NCBI RefSeq assembly: GCF_026013525.1
Contig: NZ_JAPDRA010000005.1
Span: 186,001 to 250,000, forward strand
DNA: 64,000 nucleotides
From: Sphingomonas canadensis
Lineage (GTDB): Bacteria; Pseudomonadota; Alphaproteobacteria; Sphingomonadales; Sphingomonadaceae
Direction of reading: 5' to 3'
Shown: positions 16,480-27,629 of the stretch, piece after piece
Layout of the letters: each line of letters begins with the position of its first letter
Position numbering within the stretch: the first letter of the stretch is position 1
The notes under the pieces: model-generated
Told to the model about the DNA's origin: nothing
Seen by the model: only the letters and a program-made list of their open reading frames with translations
The model's database searches: none
Program-made: the position numbers and the translations under genes

Positions 16480-19400
16480 ATGCCCAAACGCACTGACATC
16501 TCCTCCATCCTCGTCATCGGCGCAGGCCCGATCGTCATCGGCCAGGCGTGCGAGTTCGACTATTCGGGCACGCAGGCCATCAAGGCGCTGAAGGAAGAGG
16601 GCTATCGCATCGTCCTGGTCAATTCGAACCCGGCGACGATCATGACCGATCCCGATCTGGCCGACGCGACCTATGTCGAGCCGATCACGCCCGCGGTGGT
16701 GGCCAAGATCATCGAGAAGGAGCGGCCCGATGCGGTGCTGCCCACGATGGGCGGCCAGACCGCGCTCAACACCGCGCTCGCGCTGGCGCAGGACGGCACG
16801 CTGGACAAGTTCGGCTGCATCATGATCGGCGCCGACGCGGAGGCGATCGACAAGGCCGAGGACCGCCAGAAGTTCAAGGCGGCGATGGACAAGATCGGGC
16901 TGGAATCCGCCCGCTCCGCCATCGCCCACAGCGTCGAGGAGGCGCTGGAGGGGCTGAAGCGCACCGGCCTGCCCGCGATCATCCGCCCCAGCTTCACGCT
17001 GGGCGGCACCGGCGGCGGCGTCGCCTACAACAAGGAAGAGTTCGTCGAGATCGTCCGCAAGGGCCTGGACGCATCGCCGACCACCGAGGTGCTGATCGAG
17101 GAATCGCTGCTCGGCTGGAAGGAATATGAGATGGAGGTCGTCCGGGACCGGAACGACAACGCCATCATCGTCTGCTCGATCGAGAACATCGATCCGATGG
17201 GTGTCCACACGGGCGATTCCATCACGGTCGCGCCCGCGCTGACGCTGACCGACAAGGAATATCAGATCATGCGCAACGCCAGCATCGCTGTGCTGCGCGA
17301 GATCGGCGTGGAAACCGGCGGATCGAACGTCCAGTTCGCGGTGAATCCGAAGGACGGCCGGCTGGTCGTGATCGAGATGAACCCGCGCGTCAGCCGTTCC
17401 TCGGCGCTGGCTTCGAAGGCCACCGGCTTCCCGATCGCCAAGGTCGCGGCCAAGCTGGCCGTGGGCTATACGCTCGACGAGATCGAGAACGACATCACCA
17501 AGGCGACGCCGGCCAGCTTCGAGCCGACGATCGACTATGTCGTCACCAAGATTCCGCGGTTCGCGTTCGAGAAGTTCAAGGGCGCCGAGCCGGTGCTTTC
17601 CACCGCGATGAAATCGGTGGGCGAGGTGATGGCGATCGGCCGTTCGATCCATGAGAGCCTGCAAAAGGCGCTGCGCGGGCTGGAGACCGGCTTGTCGGGC
17701 TTCAACAACGTCGATCGCCTGGAAGGCGCATCGCGTGACGAGATCGAGGCGGCGCTGGCGGTCCAGTCGCCGGACCGGCTGCTCGCCGCCGCCCAGGCGC
17801 TGCGCGAGGGTTTCACCGTGGACGAGGTCCATGCGCTGACGAAGTTCGATCCCTGGTTCCTCAATCGCATCGCGGAGATCGTCGCGGCGGAGAATGAGGT
17901 GATCGCGGGCGGGCTGCCGCAGGACGCGGCGGGCATGCGCCGGCTGAAGGCGATGGGCTTCAGCGACAAGCGGCTGGCGTGGCTGGCGCTCAAGTCGGCG
18001 AACCTGCCCGCGGGCACCGAGCGCGGCATCGCCCGCGGATCGGGCCTGATCCATGAGGTCGTCCAGGCGATGACCGGCGGCGTCACCGAGCAGGAGGTGC
18101 GCGCGCACCGCCACCGGCTGGGCGTGCGCCCGGTGTTCAAGCGGATCGATACCTGCGCCGCCGAGTTCGAGGCGATTACGCCCTATATGTACTCGACCTA
18201 TGAGGCGCCCAGCTTCGGCGAGCCCGAGAATGAGGCGCAGCCGAGCGACCGGCGCAAGATCGTGATCCTGGGCGGCGGCCCGAACCGGATCGGGCAGGGG
18301 ATCGAGTTCGACTATTGCTGCTGCCACGCCTGCTTCGCGCTGGCGGACGCGGGCTATGAGACGATCATGGTCAACTGCAATCCGGAAACGGTGAGCACCG
18401 ATTACGACACGTCCGACCGCCTCTATTTCGAGCCGCTGACCGCCGAGGACGTGCTGGAGATCCTGGAGGTCGAGAAGTCGAAGGGCGAGCTGGTCGGCGT
18501 GATCGTCCAGTTCGGCGGGCAGACCCCACTCAACCTGGCGAAGGCGCTGGAGGATGCGGGCATCCCGATCCTGGGAACCAGCCCCGACGCGATCGACCTG
18601 GCCGAAGACCGCGAGCGTTTCGCCGCGCTGGTGGCGAAGCTGGGGCTGCACCAGCCCGCCAACGGCATCGCGCGCAGCCGCGACGAGGCGATCGCGGTGG
18701 CCGAACGCATCGGCTATCCGGTGCTGATGCGGCCGAGCTACGTGCTTGGCGGCCGCGCGATGGAGATCGTCGATACCCCCGCGCAGCTCGACGACTATAT
18801 CCAGACGGCGGTTCAGGTGTCGGGCGACAGCCCGGTGCTGATCGACCAGTATCTGCGCGACGCGATCGAGGTGGACGTGGACGCCATCGCCGATGGCGAC
18901 GATGTGGTGGTGGCCGGCGTGCTTCAGCATATCGAGGAGGCGGGCGTCCATTCGGGCGACAGTGCCTGCTCGATCCCCCCCTACAGCCTGCCCGACGAGA
19001 TCGTGTGGGAGATCGAGCGCCAGGCGAAGGCGCTGGCCCGCGCGCTGAGCGTCAAGGGGCTGATGAACATCCAGTTCGCGGTGAAGGACGGCCAGGTCTA
19101 TCTGATCGAGGTCAATCCGCGCGCCAGCCGCACCGTGCCCTTCGTCGCCAAGGCGATCGGCGTCCCCATCGCCAAGATCGCCAGCCGCGTGATGGCGGGG
19201 GAGAAGCTGAAGGACCTGCCGGCGATCGATCGCGACATCGATTATATCGCGGTGAAGGAGGCGGTGTTCCCCTTCAATCGCTTCCCGGGCGTCGATCCGG
19301 TGCTTTCGCCGGAGATGAAATCGACCGGCGAGGTGATGGGCATCGATCGCGATTTCGCGACCGCCTTCGCCAAGGCTCAGCTTGGCGCGGGATCGGTGCT

Positions 19401-19812
19401 GCCCTCGGCCGGATCGCTGTTTGTCAGCGTGAAGGACGGGGACAAGGCGCAGATACTGCCCGCGGTGGCGATGCTGGCCGAACAGGGCTTTGCGATCGTC
19501 GCCACCGGCGGGACGGCCGATTTCCTGGAGGCCGCGGGCATCGCGGTAGAGCGGATCAACAAGGTGGCTCAGGGCCGCCCCCACATCGTGGACCGCATCC
19601 GCGACGGCGGGATCGAGCTGATCTTCAACACCACCGAGGGCTGGCAGTCGTTGAAGGATTCCGCGGACATCCGCCGCTGCGCGCTTGCCCAGAAAATCCC
19701 GTATTTCACAACCGCTCCGGCCAGCGTGGCGGCGGCGCAGGCGATCGTGGCGCTTGCCGGGCAGAGCCTGTCGGTACGTCCGCTGCAGGACTATTACGCG
19801 ACGCGCGGATAG
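16480..19812 (+). CDS. carB: Carbamoyl-phosphate synthase large subunit CarB
   Basis: A 1110-residue enzyme that makes carbamoyl phosphate from bicarbonate, ammonia and two ATP. Two homologous ATP-grasp halves are visible, the first beginning at [20 protein letters not shown] and the second at [20 protein letters not shown]. Substrate-binding elements include [14 protein letters not shown] and [14 protein letters not shown]. The C-terminal MGS-like allosteric domain ([14 protein letters not shown] to the end) normally senses UMP and ornithine. Length is typical for alphaproteobacteria. Its immediate upstream sequence is a palindromic repeat from a DUF559 unit, so its promoter is probably separate from carA or modified by the insertion. 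Confidence 0.98.
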   Translation: MPKRTDISSILVIGAGPIVIGQACEFDYSGTQAIKALKEEGYRIVLVNSNPATIMTDPDLADATYVEPITPAVVAKIIEKERPDAVLPTMGGQTALNTALALAQDGTLDKFGCIMIGADAEAIDKAEDRQKFKAAMDKIGLESARSAIAHSVEEALEGLKRTGLPAIIRPSFTLGGTGGGVAYNKEEFVEIVRKGLDASPTTEVLIEESLLGWKEYEMEVVRDRNDNAIIVCSIENIDPMGVHTGDSITVAPALTLTDKEYQIMRNASIAVLREIGVETGGSNVQFAVNPKDGRLVVIEMNPRVSRSSALASKATGFPIAKVAAKLAVGYTLDEIENDITKATPASFEPTIDYVVTKIPRFAFEKFKGAEPVLSTAMKSVGEVMAIGRSIHESLQKALRGLETGLSGFNNVDRLEGASRDEIEAALAVQSPDRLLAAAQALREGFTVDEVHALTKFDPWFLNRIAEIVAAENEVIAGGLPQDAAGMRRLKAMGFSDKRLAWLALKSANLPAGTERGIARGSGLIHEVVQAMTGGVTEQEVRAHRHRLGVRPVFKRIDTCAAEFEAITPYMYSTYEAPSFGEPENEAQPSDRRKIVILGGGPNRIGQGIEFDYCCCHACFALADAGYETIMVNCNPETVSTDYDTSDRLYFEPLTAEDVLEILEVEKSKGELVGVIVQFGGQTPLNLAKALEDAGIPILGTSPDAIDLAEDRERFAALVAKLGLHQPANGIARSRDEAIAVAERIGYPVLMRPSYVLGGRAMEIVDTPAQLDDYIQTAVQVSGDSPVLIDQYLRDAIEVDVDAIADGDDVVVAGVLQHIEEAGVHSGDSACSIPPYSLPDEIVWEIERQAKALARALSVKGLMNIQFAVKDGQVYLIEVNPRASRTVPFVAKAIGVPIAKIASRVMAGEKLKDLPAIDRDIDYIAVKEAVFPFNRFPGVDPVLSPEMKSTGEVMGIDRDFATAFAKAQLGAGSVLPSAGSLFVSVKDGDKAQILPAVAMLAEQGFAIVATGGTADFLEAAGIAVERINKVAQGRPHIVDRIRDGGIELIFNTTEGWQSLKDSADIRRCALAQKIPYFTTAPASVAAAQAIVALAGQSLSVRPLQDYYATRG

Positions 19813-19971
19813 GCGGACGGTTCCGGGATTCCCGCTCCGGCAAGCGCCGGGGCCGGGCAGGCCGATCGGGAGCAGCGGCGGGGCCGTGCCCGCGATGCTT
19901 GAAACTTGGCGGTTCCGGCCTTACTATTCGCATTCGCACAATTGATCCCCCCAATCCCGGTTGATGTGCGG

Positions 19972-19992
19972 GCGGCCCGTCCAAAGGGCCGC
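19972..19992. other. Hairpin in the carB-greA intergenic region
   Basis: GCGGCCC (19972-19978) pairs perfectly with GGGCCGC (19986-19992). No U tract follows, so it may be a leader structure of greA or a weak stop for carB read-through. Confidence 0.35.
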
Positions 19993-20026
19993 TTGGGAAC
20001 GGGGCGTTGACGAAGGACCCTGTGGT

Positions 20027-20503
20027 ATGGCGACGGTCGAAAAGCTGCCGATGCTGGCGGAAGGCTATGCGAAGCTCAACGCCGAGCTGAAGCGCCTGAA
20101 AGCTGAGCGCCCGCAGATCGTGGATGCGATCGAGGAGGCGCGCGCGCATGGCGACCTTTCGGAAAACGCCGAATATCATGCGGCCAAGGAGCGCCAGGGC
20201 CAGATCGAGGCGAGCATCGCCGACATCGAGGACAAGCTGAGCCGCGCCCAGATCATCGATCCGACCGAGCTTTCGGGCGACAAGATCGTGTTCGGCGCCA
20301 CGGTGACGCTGCTCGACGAGGACGACAAGCCGGTCCGCTACCAGATCGTCGGCCAGGCCGAGGCGGACGCCAAGACCGGGCGGATCAGCTATAATTCGCC
20401 GCTGGGCCGCGCGCTGATCGGCCGCAAGGTCGATGACGAGATCGAGGTCAGCGTGCCCGCGGGCGACCGCTATTATCTCGTGTCGGGCATCGAGTTCATC
20501 TGA
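20027..20503 (+). CDS. greA: Transcription elongation factor GreA
   Basis: A 158-residue Gre factor. The N-terminal coiled coil contains the acidic tip ([20 protein letters not shown]) that enters the RNA polymerase secondary channel and triggers transcript cleavage in backtracked complexes. The C-terminal FKBP-like domain ends [19 protein letters not shown] 20027 was chosen for the canonical start of the coiled coil ([14 protein letters not shown]) and a GAAGGA site upstream. A GreB relative lies at 54233-54709, so the organism has both factors. Confidence 0.96.
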   Translation: MATVEKLPMLAEGYAKLNAELKRLKAERPQIVDAIEEARAHGDLSENAEYHAAKERQGQIEASIADIEDKLSRAQIIDPTELSGDKIVFGATVTLLDEDDKPVRYQIVGQAEADAKTGRISYNSPLGRALIGRKVDDEIEVSVPAGDRYYLVSGIEFI

Positions 20504-20517
20504 CGGCATAGCAAGCC

Positions 20518-21195
20518 ATGGACAACGGAAACGTCTTGCGCTGGCGCGACCCGCGGCAGCGCGGGAGCGGCCGGCGCCGCTTCACCGCCGCCGAGATACT
20601 GGCGGCGATGGTCGGCGCGGCGGGGCTGGCGCTGATCGTGACCGGCTATCAGCGCGAGGCGCTGTTCGGACTGTCCTTCATTCCTGCGCGGGCGATGGGT
20701 GCGGAACTGCCGCCGGAGATCGCCTCGCTGCCCGTGTGGCTCACGCCCCCGGGTTCCACGCTCGGCTATTTCGGCGTGCTCGACCTGATCTTCACCTGCG
20801 TCGTGCTGTTCTTCATCGGCAAGAAGGTGGAGGAGGTGATCGGCGGGCCGGCGATGCTGCTGCTGTACGCGCTGGGCACCTATGCCGCGGCGGGCGCCTA
20901 TTGGATCGAAGCGCCGATGTCGCCGATGCCGATGGCGGGCAGCTTCGCGACCACCGGATCGCTGCTCGGCGCCGCCGCGATGCTGTACCGCCGCGCGTCG
21001 GGATCGAACCGCCCGGGATCGCTGATCGTCCACGGGCTGTGGCTCACCGTCGTCTGGGCGGTGATCTGCGTCGGCCTGTCGGTGCTGCCGGCGGGGCAGG
21101 GGCTGATGCCCGGCTGGAGCGCCGGGATCGGCAGCTTCGTGCTGGGCGTCGCGCTCGCCCGCCCGCTGCTGCTCTGGCACTATCGCCGGAAATAG
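20518..21195 (+). CDS. Rhomboid-like membrane protein lacking catalytic residues
   Basis: A 225-residue protein with about six hydrophobic helices, 14 nt after greA. The layout resembles rhomboid intramembrane proteases: a long first loop, a VIGGPAMLLLYALGTYAAAG helix pair, GSFATTGSLLGAAAMLY where rhomboids have GxSGxxxGLLGA, and a last helix WSAGIGSFVLGVALARPLLL where rhomboids have AHLGGF. The nucleophilic Ser aligns with Phe and the catalytic His is absent. I therefore call it a rhomboid-family pseudoprotease by pattern, with moderate confidence; an unrelated membrane protein cannot be excluded. Confidence 0.65.
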   Translation: MDNGNVLRWRDPRQRGSGRRRFTAAEILAAMVGAAGLALIVTGYQREALFGLSFIPARAMGAELPPEIASLPVWLTPPGSTLGYFGVLDLIFTCVVLFFIGKKVEEVIGGPAMLLLYALGTYAAAGAYWIEAPMSPMPMAGSFATTGSLLGAAAMLYRRASGSNRPGSLIVHGLWLTVVWAVICVGLSVLPAGQGLMPGWSAGIGSFVLGVALARPLLLWHYRRK

Positions 21196-21234
21196 AAGCC
21201 GGTCTTCAGGAACGCCGGCGCGGGCGCCGGGGGT

Positions 21235-21468
21235 TCAGGCCTCGGGCGCGTCCGGCTGGAGCAGGCGGTGGAGGTGGACCACCACATAGCGCATCTCGGC
21301 ATCGTCCACGGTCCGCTGGGCGGCGGCGCGCCAGGCCTTCTCGGCCGCGGCATAGTCCGGGAAGATGCCGACGACGTCGAGCTTCGAGGGGTCCACAAAA
21401 TCCAGGCCCTGCGGATCCTTTACACGTCCGCCGAAAACGAGATGCAGCTTGCTCATGCGATGAGACAT
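21235..21468 (-). CDS. DUF4170 family protein
   Basis: A 77-residue protein (or 73 from the second ATG, MSKLHLVFGG). The sequence HLVFGGRVKDPQ..LDVVGIFPDYAAAEKAWRAAAQ followed by MRYVVVHLHRLL matches the small alphaproteobacterial DUF4170 family of unknown function. It looks like a small alpha/beta sandwich. It is transcribed alone on the minus strand, convergent with the rhomboid-like gene. Confidence 0.82.
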   Translation of the reverse strand: MSHRMSKLHLVFGGRVKDPQGLDFVDPSKLDVVGIFPDYAAAEKAWRAAAQRTVDDAEMRYVVVHLHRLLQPDAPEA

Positions 21469-21615
21469 AGCGGATGCCCTGCGCTTCTCAAGGGGCGCGC
21501 AGGGCGAATGGCGGGATAATCCGCACGCGGCGCGGCATCCCGCGGGCCTTTGGGCTGTCCGCCTTCGACGAAGGCGGCGCCGGCCGGTATCGCGTGAGGG
21601 GGCCTGCGGGGCCGC

Positions 21616-21936
21616 TCAGTCGGCCTTGGCCGAGGCGCCCTTCGCGGCTTCGAGCACGCTGTCGATCAGTTTGGTCACGCGGTCGCGCGTGGCGTCGCGA
21701 TCGGGCAGCAGCGCTTCGACCTCGGCCTTGCCGACCTCCTTGGCGCGCTTGGCGGCCGCGGTCGCGGTGCCGGCGATCTTCTTGCCCACGGGCTTCAGCA
21801 CCTCGCGCTCCTTGCGCGCGCGGGGCAGTAGCACGCCGATCAGGACGCCCAGCGCCACGCCGCCCGCGACCAGCGCCAGCGGATTCTCGCCCAGGGCCTC
21901 TGCCGTCGACCGGCGGCTTTCGTTCGCGTTGCTCAT
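21616..21936 (-). CDS. Membrane-anchored helical protein, last gene of yqjDE-like operon
   Basis: A 106-residue protein with a short polar N terminus, one hydrophobic helix (PLALVAGGVALGVLIGVLLP, about residues 19-38) and a basic, Ala/Lys-rich helical tail. This is the general form of YtxH/DUF883-like envelope proteins. Its ATG overlaps the stop of the upstream gene as ATGA, so it is translationally coupled. It is the fourth gene of a compact operon. Function unknown. Confidence 0.75.
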   Translation of the reverse strand: MSNANESRRSTAEALGENPLALVAGGVALGVLIGVLLPRARKEREVLKPVGKKIAGTATAAAKRAKEVGKAEVEALLPDRDATRDRVTKLIDSVLEAAKGASAKAD

Positions 21937-22295
21937 CTGCTCCGTCCTTTCCGCGCGCGGGGGGCGCGCTTCGTCTTCGAATCCAAACCATCGGCGGGGG
22001 CGGGGGTTGCATCGCCATCGCCCTTGCCGCGCACGATATCGGCGATCCAGCCGCGCGCCATCGCCAGCCCGATCGCGCCGGAGAAGGCGGCGATCCACCA
22101 CGGGCGGGCGCGCACCGCGCTGGCGCCTCGCCTGGCTGCCGAGGCGAAGCCCTGCGCCGCGCCCTCCACCGCATCCTGCGCCAGATTGGCGGGGCGGAAG
22201 CGTTCCTGCACCTCGCCCAGCGTCGCCATCAGCCGGGTCCGGGCGGCCTCGCTGCGTTCCCGCGCCTGCGCGCGGGCCTCTGCCGGGTTGGTCAT
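21933..22295 (-). CDS. YqjK/DUF3618-like small membrane protein
   Basis: A 120-residue protein. An N-terminal charged helix (MTNPAEARAQARERSEAART) is followed by a single hydrophobic helix (WWIAAFSGAIGLAMARGWIA, about residues 66-85) and a basic tail. It overlaps both neighbours by 4 nt (ATGA at each end). Position after the YqjE-like gene and the small size suggest a counterpart of YqjK or of DUF3618 proteins; this is inference from architecture and order. Confidence 0.72.
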   Translation of the reverse strand: MTNPAEARAQARERSEAARTRLMATLGEVQERFRPANLAQDAVEGAAQGFASAARRGASAVRARPWWIAAFSGAIGLAMARGWIADIVRGKGDGDATPAPADGLDSKTKRAPRARKGRSR

Positions 22296-22633
22296 CTGGT
22301 CAGCCCCAGCAGCCGCTTGATGTGCCGCCAGGCGATCGCGCCCAGCACCCAGGCTACGCCGCCGGACACGCCGACCACGATCAGCGTCGCGAAGCCCGGC
22401 CCGACCAGCGGCGCCAGCGTGAGCACCAGCCCCATCACCAGCGCCACCGATGCGCCGATCATCAGCCCGGTAGCGGCGGCGCCCAGCCACAGGCTGGTGC
22501 GAGCCTCTTCGATCTTCTCCGCAGCGAGCAGGCGGAGATATTCCAGCTCCGCCTCGCCCGCGCCGCGCGCGTCTTCCACGAGCCGCCCGAGCAGCTCGCC
22601 CATGCTTTCCTGTCCGGGCTCGCCTTCCGCCAT
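22292..22633 (-). CDS. YqjE-like phage-holin-superfamily (holin_3_6) protein
   Basis: A 113-residue protein. An amphipathic N-terminal helix (LLGRLVEDARGAGEAELEYL) precedes two hydrophobic helices (LWLGAAATGLMIGASVALVM and FATLIVVGVSGGVAWVLGAI). This is the standard form of the putative Actinobacterial Phage holin/YqjE family, which in proteobacteria is an envelope protein, not a lysis protein. It sits between a YqjD-like gene upstream and the DUF3618-like gene downstream, mirroring the enterobacterial yqjDEK order. Confidence 0.83.
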   Translation of the reverse strand: MAEGEPGQESMGELLGRLVEDARGAGEAELEYLRLLAAEKIEEARTSLWLGAAATGLMIGASVALVMGLVLTLAPLVGPGFATLIVVGVSGGVAWVLGAIAWRHIKRLLGLTR

Positions 22634-22651
22634 CCCCCCGTGCCGTTCCCG

Positions 22652-23146
22652 TCAGCCGTTGGCGGGTTCGTCGGGGTCGCCCAGATCGGCTGCGGCGTCG
22701 ATTCCCGACTTGATCAGCCGGGCGAGGACGAAGCCGACCGCAGCCGCCGTGCCGATCGCGATCACCGGGCTCTTCTTCACGAAGTCCGACACATCGTCGA
22801 TCAGCTCCTCCACCGGCTTGCCGCGCAGCGTGTCGGCAAAGCCGGAGATGCCCTGGGCGGCGGAGCGGGCGTATTTGCCATATTCCGGGCCGATCCGGTC
22901 GTCGACGTCGTCGGCGGCGCCCTTCATCAGCTTGGCGACCTCGTCGAGCGCGCTGGAGGCCTTGCCCATGCCGTCCTCGGCATAGGCGCGGGCCTTTTCC
23001 TTCGCCTGGGAGCCCAGCTTGCCTGCCTCGTCACGGATGGTGTCGGCGGCCGATCGCTTGGCGCCGCCGGTCGTGCCGGCCTCTTCCGCGGGCGCGTCGA
23101 TTACCGGCGCGCCGCCTTCCGTTTCGGGCGATTTCCTTCGAGCCAT
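22652..23146 (-). CDS. YqjD/ElaB-like (DUF883-type) membrane protein
   Basis: A 164-residue protein with a long charged Ala/Lys/Glu helical region (AADTIRDEAGKLGSQAKEKA) and one C-terminal hydrophobic segment (SPVIAIGTAAAVGFVLARLI), then a short polar tail. YqjD, ElaB and relatives are inner-membrane proteins with this plan that bind stationary-phase ribosomes in E. coli. Here the family call is by architecture and by its place ahead of the YqjE-like gene. It is the first gene of the four-gene operon. Confidence 0.72.
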   Translation of the reverse strand: MARRKSPETEGGAPVIDAPAEEAGTTGGAKRSAADTIRDEAGKLGSQAKEKARAYAEDGMGKASSALDEVAKLMKGAADDVDDRIGPEYGKYARSAAQGISGFADTLRGKPVEELIDDVSDFVKKSPVIAIGTAAAVGFVLARLIKSGIDAAADLGDPDEPANG

Positions 23147-23280
23147 GGCTAGTCCCTTCCGGTGTTACGCACGTTCAACCACGCTGCGGTGCCGCAAGTT
23201 CCCTTCGCACCGCGTTGCCGGGCCGCGTTTGAGCGGTTAGAGGCTCGCCCGCGTCCCAGGCAATTCGCCTTCCTACGTAG

Positions 23281-24570
<1,290 letters not shown>

Positions 24571-24584
24571 CCGTTCGCCACCGT

Positions 24585-24621
24585 CCCGCCGCCGCCCGGA
24601 ACGCGCCGGGGCGGCGGCGGG
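24585..24621 (+). terminator. Strong GC hairpin after eno
   Basis: CCCGCCGCCGCCC (24585-24597) pairs with GGGCGGCGGCGGG (24609-24621), a perfect 13-bp stem with an 11-base loop, 14 nt after the eno stop. There is no U run, so it may slow or end transcription together with Rho, or protect the 3' end of the mRNA. Confidence 0.5.
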
Positions 24622-24707
24622 ATGCGGCGGGCCGTGCGCGGCGTTAACTACGAGTTCAGTAACACTACGGCTTGATTAACCAGCACAATTAAGCAAGAAT
24701 CGCTTCC

Positions 24708-25028
24708 ATGGCGCGTAGTTCAACCGTTCGGACGATCTTCAGCAGCGCGGGCATCCCCGCGCTGGCCGTCACCGTGATCGGCTTCTTCGGCTATATCGCG
24801 GTGCTGGGTCCCAACGGCGTGCTCGCCTATCAGGACGTCCGTCAGCAGGTGGCCGAGAAATCGGCGAGGTTCAACGACCTCGACAAGCGCCGGGCGGAGA
24901 TCCGCAACCGCGTCGATCTGCTTGATCAGAAGCGCGGCGCCGATCCCGATCTGGTCGAGGAACTGGCGCGCAAGCGGCTGAACGTCGCGCATCCGGAAGA
25001 CCTGATCGTCCTCGACGAGGCGAAGTAA
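24708..25028 (+). CDS. ftsB: FtsB/DivIC-type septum formation initiator
   Basis: A 106-residue bitopic protein: a short cytoplasmic N terminus, one membrane helix (LAVTVIGFFGYIAVLG, about residues 18-33), then a coiled coil (VAEKSARFNDLDKRRAEIRN) and the short beta-tail region (DPDLVEELARKRLNVAHPED). This is the standard plan of FtsB, which bridges FtsL and FtsQ in the divisome. Its place between eno and pdhA is common in alphaproteobacteria. Confidence 0.9.
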   Translation: MARSSTVRTIFSSAGIPALAVTVIGFFGYIAVLGPNGVLAYQDVRQQVAEKSARFNDLDKRRAEIRNRVDLLDQKRGADPDLVEELARKRLNVAHPEDLIVLDEAK

Positions 25029-25106
25029 CCGCACCCGTTCGCGCCCAAAGCGCGCGATTTTCCGCGATAGGATGCCTGTGCCACGGCGTTTTTGGCCGGG
25101 TTGACG

Positions 25107-25135
25107 TTGCGTCGGGGCCGCGAAGCCGCTTATAG
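25107..25135 (+). promoter_or_regulatory. Candidate sigma-70-like promoter for pdhA
   Basis: TTGCGT at 25107-25112 and TTATAG at 25130-25135 with a 17-base spacer. pdhA starts 37 nt downstream with a GGGAGGA ribosome site about 12 nt before the GTG. Prediction by eye. Confidence 0.45.
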
Positions 25136-25171
25136 GCCAGCTTCCTGCTCTCCCCGGGAGGACTGTCGCAC

Positions 25172-26221
25172 GTGGCCAAAACGCCCGCCAAGAAAACCCC
25201 CGCCGTTCCCGCCGTACCCAATCGCGAACGGCCGGACGAACCAAATAGGTACAATGCATCGAAGGAAGAGCTGATCGAGCTCTATCGCCAGATGCTGCTG
25301 ATCCGCCGTTTCGAGGAGAAGGCGGGCCAGCTCTATGGCCTCGGCTTCATCGGCGGCTTCTGCCACCTCTACATCGGGCAGGAGGCGGTCGCGGTCGGCC
25401 TGCAGTCCGCGCTGGATGGCGAGAAGGACAGCGTCATCACCGGCTATCGCGATCATGGCCACATGCTTGCCTATGGCATCGATCCCAAGGTGATCATGGC
25501 GGAGCTGACCGGCCGCGCCGCGGGCATCTCGCGCGGCAAGGGCGGGTCGATGCACATGTTCTCGACCGAGCGTAAGTTCTACGGCGGCCACGGCATCGTC
25601 GGCGCCCAGGTGAGCCTGGGCACGGGCCTGGCCTTCGCGCACAAGTACAACGAGGACGGCGGCGTCTGCATGGCCTATTTCGGCGACGGCGCCGCGAACC
25701 AGGGCCAGGTGTACGAAAGCTTCAACATGGCAGAGCTGTGGAAGCTGCCGATCGTCTATGTGATCGAGAACAACCAGTACGCCATGGGCACCTCGATCCA
25801 TCGCGCATCGGCAGAGGACCAGCTTTACCGCCGCGGTGAGAGCTTCCGCATCCCCGGCATCCAGGTGGACGGCATGGACGTGCTGGCCTGCCGCGGCGCG
25901 GCCGAGGAAGCGCTCGCCTGGGTCCGCGCGGGCAAGGGGCCGATCATCCTGGAGATGAAGACCTATCGCTACCGCGGCCATTCGATGTCCGATCCCGCCA
26001 AGTATCGCAGCCGTGAGGAGGTCCAGTCGGTCCGCGAGAAATCCGATCCGATCGAGCATGCGAAGCGGGACCTGGACGCGCTCAACGTGAAGGAAGAGGA
26101 GCTGAAGGCGATCGAGGCGGAGATCCGCAAGATCGTGAGCGAGGCCGCCGACTTCGCCGAGACCGCGCCCGAGCCCGATCCTGCCGAGCTGTATACCGAC
26201 GTGCTGGTGGAGGCGTATTGA
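25172..26221 (+). CDS. pdhA: Pyruvate dehydrogenase E1 component alpha subunit
   Basis: A 349-residue thiamine-diphosphate enzyme subunit that decarboxylates pyruvate and feeds acetyl groups to the E2 lipoyl domain. It starts at GTG 25172 after GGGAGGA. The TPP-binding motif [17 protein letters not shown] with the closing ENN ([10 protein letters not shown]) and the loop [12 protein letters not shown] (phosphorylation-loop region in the family) are all present. The Lys/Pro-rich first 25 residues are typical of alphaproteobacterial PdhA. pdhB begins 1 nt after the stop. No E2 or E3 gene is in this window. Confidence 0.97.
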   Translation: MAKTPAKKTPAVPAVPNRERPDEPNRYNASKEELIELYRQMLLIRRFEEKAGQLYGLGFIGGFCHLYIGQEAVAVGLQSALDGEKDSVITGYRDHGHMLAYGIDPKVIMAELTGRAAGISRGKGGSMHMFSTERKFYGGHGIVGAQVSLGTGLAFAHKYNEDGGVCMAYFGDGAANQGQVYESFNMAELWKLPIVYVIENNQYAMGTSIHRASAEDQLYRRGESFRIPGIQVDGMDVLACRGAAEEALAWVRAGKGPIILEMKTYRYRGHSMSDPAKYRSREEVQSVREKSDPIEHAKRDLDALNVKEEELKAIEAEIRKIVSEAADFAETAPEPDPAELYTDVLVEAY

Positions 26222-26222
26222 G

Positions 26223-27602
26223 ATGGCGATCGAACTGAAGATGCCGGCGCTGTCGCCCACCATGGAAGAGGGCACGCTGGCCAAGTGGCTCGTCAAGGAA
26301 GGCGACACGGTGAAGTCCGGCGACATCCTGGCCGAGATCGAGACCGACAAGGCGACGATGGAGTTCGAGGCGGTGGACGAAGGCACGATCGCCTCGATCC
26401 TGATCCCCGAGGGCACCGACAATGTGAAGGTTGGCACCGTGATCGCGATGATCGCGGGCGAGGGCGAGAGCGCCGATGCGGTGGCCGCGCCCCGGCATGA
26501 GCCCGAGGTGGCGGCGCGCGCCGAAGCCGCGCCGGCTCCCGCGCCGGTTGCGGCTCCAGCGAAGCCGGCGCCGGCCCCCGCCGCCGCGCCCGAATCCGAG
26601 GTCCCGGCCGGCACCGCGATGGTGAAGCTCACCGTCCGCGAGGCGCTGCGCGACGCGATGGCGGAGGAAATGCGCGCCGATCCGCGCGTGTTCGTGATGG
26701 GCGAGGAAGTCGCCGAATATCAGGGCGCCTACAAGGTCACCCAGGGGCTGCTGGAGGAGTTCGGCGCCAAGCGGGTGATCGACACCCCGATCACCGAATA
26801 TGGCTTCGCGGGCGTGGGCACGGGCGCGGCGATGGGCGGGCTGAAACCCATCATCGAGTTCATGACCTTCAACTTCGCGATGCAGGCGATCGATCACATC
26901 ATCAATTCGGCCGCGAAGACCAACTATATGTCCGGCGGCCAGATGCGCTGCCCGATCGTGTTCCGCGGCCCCAATGGCGCGGCCAGCCGCGTCGGCGCGC
27001 AGCACAGCCAGAATTATGCGCCCTGGTATGCCGCGATCCCCGGCCTGATCGTGATCGCGCCCTATGATTCGGCCGACGCCAAGGGGCTGCTGAAGGCGGC
27101 GATCCGCAGCGAGGATCCGGTGGTCTTTCTGGAAAACGAGCTGGTCTACGGCCGCAGCTTCGATGTGCCGGCGGCCGACGATTGGGTGCTGCCGATCGGG
27201 AAGGCCCGCGTGATGCGCCCGGGCAAGGACGTGACGCTGGTCAGCTATTCGATAGGCGTCGGCATCGCGCTGGAAGCGGCCGAGGCGCTGGCGGGCGAGG
27301 GCATCGACGCCGAGGTGATCGACCTGCGCACGCTGCGCCCGCTCGACAAGGCGGCGGTGCTGGAAAGCCTGAAGAAGACCAACCGCATCGTGGTGGTGGA
27401 GGAAGGCTTCCCGGTCTGCTCGATCGCGTCGGAGATCGCGGCGATCGTGATGGAAGAGGGCTTCGACGATCTCGACGCGCCCGTCCTGCGCGTCACCAAC
27501 GAGGATGTGCCGCTGCCCTACGCCGCCAATCTGGAGAAGCTCGCGCTGGTCAACGCCGCGCGCGTGATCGAGGCGGTGAAGAAGGTCACCTACCGGGTCT
27601 GA
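26223..27602 (+). CDS. pdhB: Pyruvate dehydrogenase E1 beta subunit with N-terminal lipoyl domain
   Basis: A 459-residue protein. Residues 1-80 form a lipoyl domain with the modified lysine in [13 protein letters not shown]; an Ala/Pro/Glu linker (about 85-130) joins it to the E1-beta transketolase-like core ([49 protein letters not shown]). The lipoylated E1-beta is a known feature of alphaproteobacterial pyruvate dehydrogenase. It is co-transcribed with pdhA. Confidence 0.97.
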   Translation: MAIELKMPALSPTMEEGTLAKWLVKEGDTVKSGDILAEIETDKATMEFEAVDEGTIASILIPEGTDNVKVGTVIAMIAGEGESADAVAAPRHEPEVAARAEAAPAPAPVAAPAKPAPAPAAAPESEVPAGTAMVKLTVREALRDAMAEEMRADPRVFVMGEEVAEYQGAYKVTQGLLEEFGAKRVIDTPITEYGFAGVGTGAAMGGLKPIIEFMTFNFAMQAIDHIINSAAKTNYMSGGQMRCPIVFRGPNGAASRVGAQHSQNYAPWYAAIPGLIVIAPYDSADAKGLLKAAIRSEDPVVFLENELVYGRSFDVPAADDWVLPIGKARVMRPGKDVTLVSYSIGVGIALEAAEALAGEGIDAEVIDLRTLRPLDKAAVLESLKKTNRIVVVEEGFPVCSIASEIAAIVMEEGFDDLDAPVLRVTNEDVPLPYAANLEKLALVNAARVIEAVKKVTYRV

Positions 27603-27629
27603 TCCCGCGCCGGAATGCGCCGGGCGGCC

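Noticed and set aside
16420..19584. A continuous minus-strand open frame across carB
   Set aside because: It is antisense to carB, His/Arg-rich with no domain, and arises from high third-position GC. Only its 3' part (16054-16413) is a real DUF559 gene.
22292..22633. Phage holin as a sign of prophage
   Set aside because: The family is mostly a chromosomal YqjE-type envelope protein and no phage genes are around.
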